NCBI GenBank assembly: GCA_028718845.1
Contig: JAQULA010000094.1
Coordinates: forward strand, 1 to 6,886
Origin: Candidatus Omnitrophota bacterium
GTDB lineage: Bacteria > Omnitrophota > Gorgyraeia > B26-G9
DNA: 6,886 bases
Direction of reading: 5' to 3'
The position numbers and the translations under genes were made by a program. Shown here in pieces: positions 1 to 6,637 of the stretch; position 1 is the stretch's first letter, and the number at the start of each line of letters is the position of its first letter. The notes beneath the pieces are model-generated. The model was not told where the DNA came from. It did not search any database and saw only the letters and a list, made by a program, of their open reading frames with translations.

Positions 1-1575
1 GGCGCGTTCGGCATTAGCTACTTCCTGCCGCGCCTGGGCAACTTTCTTTTCCATGACACCCAGACGTTCTTTATTTTGCTCATAGCGTTTCTGCGCACCG
101 GTTACATCTTTTGCCGGATCCTGTGCCGACATTTTCAAGGATTCCAATTCTTTCTTCGCCGTTTCATAGGCGGCAGCCTTTGCGTCACTATCTTTTTTCG
201 CTTGGTCGACTGCGTTCAAAGCGTTTTCCAGAGCCGCTTTACTGGAATCATATTTCTTCTGAGCGGCACTTACCAACGAATTTTCCCCGCCTTGATCGAG
301 CAGATTTGTCAGCTCATTCTTGGCGGCAGAATATTCCAGCCACACCGAATTTGCCGCATTCTTAGCTAACTCAATAATTCTCACGCTTTGATTCATATCC
401 GCCTCTGCGGCTTTCTGTTTCTCTTGTGCCAAGGCGATGCGCATTCCAAGCGTGCGCTGATTTTCCAGGGAATTCTCTACCGCCGCATACGCCGAATCTA
501 CTTCTCCCTGCGCGGTCTTTAAATCGGCTTCGCATTTCGCCAGCATTTGACGGGCTTGTTCTAATCGCGTCGCCGTATCAGCGCTGCCCGATTCCGCGAC
601 ATAAACATCTGACGCTTCAGAACCCGATTCGGTTTTCTTTTTCCATTTACGGCGCTTTACTTCTTTTTTACCGGTTGCAGCTATCAATTTTTTCGATTTA
701 TCGCCGGACTTATCCACCCGTTTTCTCGTTTTTTTCTTACTTACCGCAGTGCTGTCTTCAACTTTCGGTTTTTCCGTAATTGAGGCCTGCGCCGGGGTCG
801 TCTTTTTATTCTTGCCAAAAGTCACCAGATTTTTAATTCCCGCCCCGAATTTGCTAATCCCTTTGGAAATACCGCCGCCAACCTCTTTTGTCCTTCTAGA
901 TACTTTATTTGCCGAGGTTGCTTTTGGTTGAGCCGACTCCGGAACCGTTTCTGGTTCCGCCGTTTCAGCTTTGAGTGAAACGCCGACAGCAGGTTCCGGT
1001 TCTTGCCGCATCTCTTGTTCCGCCGCAGCCAACGGAATCGATTCTTGCTTTTTCATTTCCGGGTTGATCCCCGCCGTGGTTTCCGGCGCGGCCGGTGATT
1101 GCTGAACAACGGGGGCAGCTTCTTTTGCCTCCGCAGAAGCCTCCAACGACTTGCCCGGACGGGAAATCAACAGTACGGAATTCGTCAGCCCTTGATCAAA
1201 ATCGTAGCGAACCGGCTCCGTCAAATCAACGATAATGAAATCGACCGAGTAAAATGAATCGTCTAAATCTGTACTTTTTTTAGTTCCGCGCACAACCCGG
1301 ATTTGTTTAACGACCCCTTTATTGACCATGCTGACTTCCGGCCGGTTCGTATAAATCTCTCCCATAAAGTCAATAACGATCTGGGGTGGTTCCGATAAAT
1401 CATAACATTCGATCGAAATAGATTTATTCGTGGAAAAAAGCATTTTTACCGCGGCATTATCTTCCTTGATTTCTGTATCAGTTAAAACAACCGACTGTGC
1501 AAAAAGCTGAGTAGTTGCCGCACCAAGCACAATCATTATGCCTACAAAAACACACGCAACCGTTTGCTTCCTCAT
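1..1575 (-). CDS. Secreted AMIN-like / coiled-coil protein, first of two paralogues (3' end outside window)
   Basis: The frame is open for 525 codons from an ATG at 1575 down to the window edge with no stop, so the C-terminus is missing. Residues 1-27 look like a Sec signal peptide (Arg-Lys start, hydrophobic core, likely cut after LFA before QS). Residues about 29-138 form an AMIN-like beta domain with IVIDFMGEIYT at 66-76 and VRG at 95-97. Residues 140-225 are a Pro/Glu/Ala-rich linker. A Gly/Ile/Lys amphipathic stretch follows at 233-258, then a very basic stretch at 280-314. From about 335 to the edge the sequence is Ala/Glu/Lys/Gln-rich helix typical of a coiled coil. AMIN domains in AmiC and PilQ are periplasmic and linked to peptidoglycan binding, so an envelope location is expected. 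The exact function is unknown. The gene lies 81 bases after its paralogue at 1657-3213, which has the same domain order. The CDS call is secure; the AMIN label is moderately sure. Confidence 0.85.
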   Translation of the reverse strand, partial: MRKQTVACVFVGIMIVLGAATTQLFAQSVVLTDTEIKEDNAAVKMLFSTNKSISIECYDLSEPPQIVIDFMGEIYTNRPEVSMVNKGVVKQIRVVRGTKKSTDLDDSFYSVDFIIVDLTEPVRYDFDQGLTNSVLLISRPGKSLEASAEAKEAAPVVQQSPAAPETTAGINPEMKKQESIPLAAAEQEMRQEPEPAVGVSLKAETAEPETVPESAQPKATSANKVSRRTKEVGGGISKGISKFGAGIKNLVTFGKNKKTTPAQASITEKPKVEDSTAVSKKKTRKRVDKSGDKSKKLIAATGKKEVKRRKWKKKTESGSEASDVYVAESGSADTATRLEQARQMLAKCEADLKTAQGEVDSAYAAVENSLENQRTLGMRIALAQEKQKAAEADMNQSVRIIELAKNAANSVWLEYSAAKNELTNLLDQGGENSLVSAAQKKYDSSKAALENALNAVDQAKKDSDAKAAAYETAKKELESLKMSAQDPAKDVTGAQKRYEQNKERLGVMEKKVAQARQEVANAERA

Positions 1576-1656
1576 GTAGCATCCTCCCTATCCAAGAATA
1601 ACTTTATCCGGCTTAACGCTTTCCCCAACACATCAAAATCCGTCAATAACTGTCTA
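1576..1656 (-). other. Longest intergenic gap (81 bases), no clear signal apart from the RBS
   Basis: This is the only gap in the window longer than 35 bases. Read on the minus strand it contains a TTGACG hexamer, but no -10-like hexamer lies 16-19 bases downstream of it. No GC-rich hairpin followed by a T run is visible. It could hold a weak internal promoter or an RNA processing site, but the sequence does not support either call. Confidence 0.4.
1582..1588 (-). promoter_or_regulatory. Ribosome binding site of the leftmost AMIN-like gene
   Basis: GGGAGGA on the minus strand lies six bases before the ATG at 1575. The sequence downstream of that ATG encodes a good signal peptide, so this site fixes the start. 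Another ATG overlaps the end of this site but is in a different frame. Confidence 0.75.
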
Positions 1657-3213
1657 CTAATGTTTCTGGCTTAACATTGCCTCGATTTCCTGCTTGATCC
1701 GCTCAAATTCCGTTTTGGCATTACGATAGGAATATTCGACCTTAAACTTATCGGAAACAGCCGCATCCAATGCCGCCTTCATTTGATCATATTGTCGCAG
1801 CATATCGCTCAATTGCGCGTTTTTATCGAGCAATAACTGTTTAAGCCGCGATAACTCCATACTGTTGTATTTGTTTTTGCTGTCCAGCCCTTTCAACTGG
1901 GTGGAGATCCGGGTTCTTTCCTCGGTTTCCTTATCCAGCCGCTGACGCAGCGCCTCAAGTTCCTGGGTCAATTGTTCGATCTTGACAGACAGCGAATCAC
2001 GCGCGCTTACCGCAGCATCGTAATCGGCTTGTGCCTGCGTATAACTTGTACTCATCGTCGCGACATCATCTTCAAGCTTCTTTTTTTCGAATTGAGCCAC
2101 ATCCAGCCGGCTCTTCAGACTCTGGACCTCAATATTAAGCCGGTCGGTCCGGACACTGACTTCGTTAAACTGTTTAGCCAAGGCCTCATAGGCCAATTTG
2201 GCTTTCACATATGCGTCACGCCGGGCAATCAGGTCTTCAACTTTTTCCCCTAAAGACTGACGCCTTCTGATCTCTTCATCAAGCGCGCTCTGCAGTTCAT
2301 CCAGCTTTGCCAATATTTCGGTGATTTTGCTGTCCAGCTTTGATTTTTCCCCCTTGGAAAGGTTCAGTTCTTCCTGTAACCGCTGTAATTCCATGGTTAA
2401 GCTTTGGATCCGGCCGCTAATCTGCTCTTTTTCCCGGATGGTATCATTAACGACCCGATCCAAAAGGAATGAACTGGAAGATGTGACCGGCTCATAGCGC
2501 TCCGGCTGGACCGCCACCGGCGGTTTCCGAACCTCCTCAACCGGCGCTTCTACCGCCGGCTCCTGAGGTGTTTTTGCTTTCTTGCGGCCGAAAATTACTT
2601 TAAACAGGCCTCTTCTTTTTTTCTTTTTGACTGTCGGTTCCGTTGATAACCCGGCTCCGGATTCCGGAGTACTCGCATATTCTTCCCCGTAACTTATCGG
2701 TTGCGCGGCATACTTTTTTTCCGGAGAAGAACTAGTAGTGCGTTCCTTGGACACTACAATCGGAGGAGTAAGCTGCACGGCGGAACCGGACGTTGTCGCG
2801 ATGTCCAAATCAATCACGGATTGACTCTGCCGCACCTGATAATCCGCTTTGGCGTTGAGATTGATCGCCAGGAAATCGAGCGCATAATATTCGGTATCAC
2901 CGATTTTAAGCGGAGCATCCTCGCCTCGCACCAAACTGACTTTTTCCACAGCGCCTCTTCCCACCTCGATAATCGGCGGAAGTTTCGTATATACCGTTCC
3001 TAAAAAATCAAGCACGATATAATTTGCGGGGCTTTCTTCATTCTTAAAGGTTTCGATTTGCAATGTCTGGCTGGATGTAATCGTAATCTTCACCGTAGCA
3101 TTCTGCGTATCAACAACAATATCGTTGATGATTGCCGGCTCCGCCTTCAATGCTCCCGGAGCAAACAGCAGACCTGCTATCATGACCCAAAGAACCAGTA
3201 ATTTACAGTTCAT
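1657..3213 (-). CDS. Secreted AMIN-like / coiled-coil protein, second paralogue (complete)
   Basis: The product has 518 residues and ends in TAG. Residues 1-24 are a Sec signal peptide with a long hydrophobic core and probable cleavage after ALKA. Residues about 27-139 form an AMIN-like domain with IVLDFLGTVYT at 66-76, VRG at 95-97 and a YYALDF strand near 109. Residues 140-250 are a Ser/Pro/Glu linker interrupted by a cationic patch at 196-212 (KKKKRRGLFKVIFGRKK). Residues about 252-515 are charged heptad-rich helix with no obvious globular domain. If continuous, roughly 265 residues of helix would reach about 39 nm. AMIN domains are found in periplasmic amidases and secretins, so the likely place is the envelope, anchored through the AMIN domain. 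No catalytic domain is seen, so a scaffold or tether role is inferred. It starts 35 bases after the serA stop. The family name is uncertain, but the architecture is clear. Confidence 0.88.
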   Translation of the reverse strand: MNCKLLVLWVMIAGLLFAPGALKAEPAIINDIVVDTQNATVKITITSSQTLQIETFKNEESPANYIVLDFLGTVYTKLPPIIEVGRGAVEKVSLVRGEDAPLKIGDTEYYALDFLAINLNAKADYQVRQSQSVIDLDIATTSGSAVQLTPPIVVSKERTTSSSPEKKYAAQPISYGEEYASTPESGAGLSTEPTVKKKKRRGLFKVIFGRKKAKTPQEPAVEAPVEEVRKPPVAVQPERYEPVTSSSSFLLDRVVNDTIREKEQISGRIQSLTMELQRLQEELNLSKGEKSKLDSKITEILAKLDELQSALDEEIRRRQSLGEKVEDLIARRDAYVKAKLAYEALAKQFNEVSVRTDRLNIEVQSLKSRLDVAQFEKKKLEDDVATMSTSYTQAQADYDAAVSARDSLSVKIEQLTQELEALRQRLDKETEERTRISTQLKGLDSKNKYNSMELSRLKQLLLDKNAQLSDMLRQYDQMKAALDAAVSDKFKVEYSYRNAKTEFERIKQEIEAMLSQKH

Positions 3214-3224
3214 TCCCCCTCCCC
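3214..3224 (-). promoter_or_regulatory. Ribosome binding site of the complete AMIN-like gene
   Basis: An all-purine stretch, GGGGAGGGGGA on the minus strand, directly abuts the ATG at 3213. It is longer and closer to the start than the usual AGGAGG site. It supports this ATG, which also gives a proper signal peptide. Confidence 0.65.
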
Positions 3225-3248
3225 GTGTTATGGAAACCGTTCCGCGAA

Positions 3249-4826
3249 TTAAAGTCGTACCAATTTTACATCACGTACGTTTTTACTCTGTCTCAATGTT
3301 TCAAGTACGGTATCGGGAATCTGCTGATCGACATTCAGCACAACCATAGACTCTCCTCCCGGCGCTGTCCGGCCGAAATTCATCGCTGCGATATTTATTT
3401 TATTATCGCCCAGCAGCATGCCCACCTGACCGACGATTCCCGGGGAATCCTGAGTGCGCATTATGAGAATATTACCCTCGGGTATCGTGTCGATATAAAA
3501 TTCGTTAACCCGGATAATCCGCGGTTTATTACTCGTAAACAATGTCCCGGCAACCAGGCTTTTGCCTTTATTGGTCTCCACCTCAACTTTGATCAGGTTG
3601 GCGAACTGTTCATTTTCCAGGACTTTTGTTTCATTAACGGTAATCCCGCGTTCACGGGCGATAACCGGAGCGTTCACGTAATTTACCGATTCACCCAAAA
3701 TATGCGCGAGCAATCCCTTTATCAGCGCAATCGTAATCGGTTCGATTTCATGATTTACGATCTCTCCAGCATATTTTATACTTACTTTATTAATATGTCC
3801 AGAAATAATCTGCGATTGCAGGCTTCCCAGCTTCTCCGCCAGACGGATATAGGGTTCAATAATCTTACAGGCCTCTCCGGGCACGCAGGGAAAGTTAACC
3901 GCATTGCGAATTCCTTTACCCTCGAACATATCGGCGATCTGCTCCGCAATCTCTATCGCCACATTCACTTGCGCTTCTTCGGTTGATGCTCCCAAATGCG
4001 GGGTAGCGATAAAGTTATCCAATCCGATCAGCGGACTCTTTTTAGGCGGCTCTTCTTCAAAAACATCCAGCGCCGCGCCGCCGACAATTCCCGTCTGCAT
4101 TGCTTCGAAAAGCGCCTGCTCGTCGATAATTCCACCGCGGGCACAGTTGAGAATTTTCACTCCTTTTTTCATCTGGCCGAAAGCCTCGCTTCCAACAAGG
4201 TGTTGCGTTTCTTCGGTCAAGGGAGTATGCAGGGTAATAAAATCGGCACGTTTATATAATTCCGGCAATTCTACCGGTTCAATTTCCAATTGCTGCGCCT
4301 TTTTTGTGTTCAAAAAAGGGTCAAAAGCGATAACCTGCATTCCGAACGACTGGGCGCGTTTCGCCACTTCCTGGCCGATTCTCCCCAGTCCGACAATTCC
4401 CAAACACTTTCCGGAGAGTTCACGCGCCATGAATTTTTTACGGTCCCATTCTCCGCGTTTTATTGACGCGCACGCCTGAGGAATATTCCGATTAAGCGCC
4501 AGCAGCATACTCACGGTATGTTCCGCGGTGGAAATGGTATTCCCGCCGGGAGTATTCATGACTACAATCCCTTTTTTCGTCGCCGCTTCGACATCGACAT
4601 TGTCGACCCCGACCCCGGCCCGGCCGATAACTTTCATCTTGCCGCAGGCATTGATGATATCCGCAGTTACTTTAGTTCCGCTACGGACGATCAACGCGTC
4701 ATAATCCTTAATGACCTGTTTGAGTTCATCCGGGGTCAATTTTGTTTTCACGTCAACGGAACAATTTCTTTCCTTGAGAATCTTGATGCCTTCTTCCGAT
4801 AAAGGGTCACTGACCAAAACTTTCAT
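3249..4826 (-). CDS. serA: D-3-phosphoglycerate dehydrogenase, long form with ACT domain
   Basis: This cytoplasmic enzyme oxidises 3-phosphoglycerate to 3-phosphohydroxypyruvate with NAD, the first step of serine synthesis. At 525 residues it matches the long form with an extra intervening domain known from Mycobacterium and Bacillus. The Rossmann motif GLGRIG is at 146-151, with the NAD-selecting acid at Asp169. The catalytic residues fit Arg230 (NCARGG), Glu259 (EEEP) and His277 (TPHLGAST). The substrate/intervening domain covers about 315-445. An ACT domain covers 451-525, with DSPG at 460-463 and Asn478 in positions that bind serine in related enzymes, so serine feedback inhibition is likely. 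The start has AGGAGG four bases upstream (4831-4836), and the stop is TAA. It lies 28 bases after an aminotransferase gene that may use its product. No key residue is missing. Confidence 0.97.
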   Translation of the reverse strand: MKVLVSDPLSEEGIKILKERNCSVDVKTKLTPDELKQVIKDYDALIVRSGTKVTADIINACGKMKVIGRAGVGVDNVDVEAATKKGIVVMNTPGGNTISTAEHTVSMLLALNRNIPQACASIKRGEWDRKKFMARELSGKCLGIVGLGRIGQEVAKRAQSFGMQVIAFDPFLNTKKAQQLEIEPVELPELYKRADFITLHTPLTEETQHLVGSEAFGQMKKGVKILNCARGGIIDEQALFEAMQTGIVGGAALDVFEEEPPKKSPLIGLDNFIATPHLGASTEEAQVNVAIEIAEQIADMFEGKGIRNAVNFPCVPGEACKIIEPYIRLAEKLGSLQSQIISGHINKVSIKYAGEIVNHEIEPITIALIKGLLAHILGESVNYVNAPVIARERGITVNETKVLENEQFANLIKVEVETNKGKSLVAGTLFTSNKPRIIRVNEFYIDTIPEGNILIMRTQDSPGIVGQVGMLLGDNKINIAAMNFGRTAPGGESMVVLNVDQQIPDTVLETLRQSKNVRDVKLVRL

Positions 4827-4854
4827 CGTTCCTCCTGCTTATCATGAATAGATA

Positions 4855-5988
4855 TTAAGCTAAAAGTTCTTTTTCCGCAGCTCCGACTCCTTTTCCGCGT
4901 TCAAATGCATACCCCATTTTCGCCAGCATCAGTTCGATACAGCTGATACCGGTAATAATATCGAATTCATTCATATAGCCCATCTGAGCAATGCGGAAGA
5001 TCTTTCCTTTGAGTTCGGCCTGGCCGCCGGCGATACTGATACCGAAATCATCCCGTATGGCTTTGACCAGTTTTTCACCGTCGATTCCCTCCGGAACACA
5101 CACCGCAGTCACGGCGTCGGCCGGTTTTTTGGCATACAATTTTAACCCGATGGCCTGCATTCCCGCGCGCACCGCCCGCGACAAACGCTGGTGCCGGGCA
5201 AAAGTTTTTTCCAAAGTCTCCGCCTTAATCATTTTCAACGCTTCATTCAAACCGATACACAACGTTACCGCCGGGGTAAATGCCGTATCGGTTTTATCCA
5301 GGGCTTTTTTCGCCGTGCGAAGATCGAAATAATAACGCGGACACAATGCTTTTTCCACCAGTTTCCACGCCTTCGGGCTTACCGAACATAACCCTAAACC
5401 GGGAGGAATCATTAACCCTTTCTGTGATCCGGCCACAACCACATCCACTCCCCAGGCATCGGTCTGCAAATCGATCGATCCCAACGCGCTGATGGCATCG
5501 GTAACCAGCACGGCCTCGCTTTTAAGCATGACCTGTCCGATCGCTTTAATATCCGTCACCACGCCGGTGGAAGTTTCACATAAAGTGGTAAATACCGCTT
5601 TGATATTCTTGTGTTCTTTCAACGCTTTTTCGATCGCCTCCGGCTGTACCGCGTCACCCCAGGCGACATCGATAACAATCGGATTAACCTGATAAGCCTT
5701 GCATAATTCCGTCCAACGTTCCCCGAATTTTCCGGCCTGTATACACAGCGCCGTATCTCCCGGAGAAAGAAGATTTACCACCGCTGCTTCCATCGCTCCG
5801 GTTCCGGAAGCGGCAAAAGTGAACACGTCATTCTTTGTCTGAAATACGTACTTAAGATTATCGTTCATTTCCTTGAAAATAGCCATGAACTCAGGCGTGC
5901 GGTGGTGAATACTCGGCCCGGCCATGGCCAGCAACACCTGTGTTGGTACCGGCGTCGGCCCCGGGGTCAATAAAATTTTTTTCTTCAT
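4855..5988 (-). CDS. Class V PLP aminotransferase (alanine-glyoxylate / serine-pyruvate type)
   Basis: This 377-residue, complete fold-type I PLP enzyme belongs to the alanine-glyoxylate / serine-pyruvate aminotransferase family. It opens with LLTPGPTPVP, the family's N-terminal signature. SGTGAMEA at 61-68 forms the phosphate-binding loop. ETSTG is at 138-142. Asp164 should pair with the pyridine nitrogen, Lys190 in GSQKG should form the Schiff base, and Arg332 (FRIAQMG) should bind the substrate carboxylate. It would act in the cytoplasm. The family includes alanine, serine and phosphoserine donors, so sequence alone does not settle the substrate. The serA gene directly downstream points to phosphoserine or serine transamination. 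AAGGAG (5996-6001) lies seven bases before the ATG, and the stop is TAA. The gap to clpP is 22 bases. Family call is very sure; substrate is open. Confidence 0.93.
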   Translation of the reverse strand: MKKKILLTPGPTPVPTQVLLAMAGPSIHHRTPEFMAIFKEMNDNLKYVFQTKNDVFTFAASGTGAMEAAVVNLLSPGDTALCIQAGKFGERWTELCKAYQVNPIVIDVAWGDAVQPEAIEKALKEHKNIKAVFTTLCETSTGVVTDIKAIGQVMLKSEAVLVTDAISALGSIDLQTDAWGVDVVVAGSQKGLMIPPGLGLCSVSPKAWKLVEKALCPRYYFDLRTAKKALDKTDTAFTPAVTLCIGLNEALKMIKAETLEKTFARHQRLSRAVRAGMQAIGLKLYAKKPADAVTAVCVPEGIDGEKLVKAIRDDFGISIAGGQAELKGKIFRIAQMGYMNEFDIITGISCIELMLAKMGYAFERGKGVGAAEKELLA

Positions 5989-6010
5989 GGTTATGCTCCT
6001 TGTTCAATCG

Positions 6011-6625
6011 TTATTTTTTCTTTTTCTTCTGTTCCACCGCGACAACGATATCGACCAAACCGTATGCTGCCGATTCTTCCGCACTCATAAAATAATCCCG
6101 GTCGGTATCTTTTTCGATCTTTTCTATAAGCTGGCCGGTATGACTGCTCAATATCTGATTCAGACGGTCCCGCATCTTCAGAATTTCCTTCGCCTGAATA
6201 CTGATATCGGCGGCCGCTCCCTGCGTCCCTCCCCAGGGCTGATGAATCATTACCCGCGCGTTCGGCAAGGCAAAACGTTTCCCCTTGGTCCCGGCCGCGA
6301 GCAATACCGCGCCCATGCTTGCCGCCTGCCCGATACAATAGGTATTGACATCGCATTTGACAAACTGCATGGTATCATAAATCGCCAGGCCGGCGGTAAC
6401 CACGCCGCCCGGAGAATTGATATACACACTAATATCCTTGTCGGGGTCTTCCATCTGCAGAAAAAGCATCTGGGCGATAACCAGATTGGCCACGGTATCG
6501 TCAATAGCGGTACCGATAAAAACAATCCGGTCTTTAAGCAGCCGCGAATAAATATCGAATGCCCGCTCGCCTCGGTTCGTCTGTTCAACCACCATTGGCA
6601 CTAAGATCTGGTTCCGTTCGTCCAT
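6011..6625 (-). CDS. clpP: ATP-dependent Clp protease proteolytic subunit
   Basis: ClpP is the serine peptidase barrel that degrades proteins fed to it by ClpX or ClpA type unfoldases in the cytoplasm. The 204-residue length is typical. The catalytic triad is Ser103 (QAASMGA), His128 (MIHQPWGG) and Asp177 (DTDRD). The spacings of 25 and 49 residues equal those of E. coli Ser97, His122 and Asp171. The oxyanion and strand motif YINSPGG is at 68-74, and SAEESAAYGLVD is at 181-192. The N-terminus is short, with LVPMVVEQT and ERAFDIYSRLL as in most ClpPs, so any propeptide would be small. The C-terminus ends in five lysines (200-204), encoded by an A-rich run. It starts 12 bases after the tig stop. 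No clpX follows; the next gene is the aminotransferase. Confidence 0.98.
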   Translation of the reverse strand: MDERNQILVPMVVEQTNRGERAFDIYSRLLKDRIVFIGTAIDDTVANLVIAQMLFLQMEDPDKDISVYINSPGGVVTAGLAIYDTMQFVKCDVNTYCIGQAASMGAVLLAAGTKGKRFALPNARVMIHQPWGGTQGAAADISIQAKEILKMRDRLNQILSSHTGQLIEKIEKDTDRDYFMSAEESAAYGLVDIVVAVEQKKKKK

Positions 6626-6628
6626 ACT

Positions 6629-6634
6629 CCCTCC
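6629..6634 (-). promoter_or_regulatory. Ribosome binding site of clpP
   Basis: GGAGGG on the minus strand lies three bases before the ATG at 6625, within the 12-base gap after tig. It supports this start over the second in-frame ATG at codon 11, which falls inside the conserved VPMVVEQ segment. Confidence 0.7.
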
Positions 6635-6637
6635 GCG

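Noticed and set aside
76..931. Several plus-strand open frames of 60-117 codons
   Set aside because: They overlap the continuous minus-strand frame of the leftmost AMIN-like gene, which has a signal peptide and ribosome binding site. Their translations are not protein-like in composition.
1576..1656. Possible promoter (TTGACG on the minus strand) before the last gene
   Set aside because: No acceptable -10 element lies at the right distance. The alternative pair TTGGGG and TAAAGT is too weak to call.
3214..3248. Small hairpin GGAA-CGGT-TTCC between serA and the AMIN-like gene
   Set aside because: A four-pair stem without a following T run is expected by chance and does not resemble a terminator.
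3225..3986. Plus-strand open frame of 253 codons
   Set aside because: It lies antisense to serA, which has all its catalytic motifs, and the translation shows no recognisable domain or good ribosome binding site.
3904..4479. Plus-strand open frame of 191 codons, rich in Ser, Pro and Cys
   Set aside because: It is a mirror of the conserved SerA nucleotide-binding and catalytic region on the other strand.
5991..6356. Minus-strand open frame of 121 codons overlapping the end of clpP in another frame
   Set aside because: It is a shifted reading of clpP with no start signal. It could only be reached by slippage, for which there is no evidence.
5924..6604. Plus-strand open frame of 226 codons
   Set aside because: It is antisense to clpP and the start of the aminotransferase gene, both clearly real. 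The translation has no family features.
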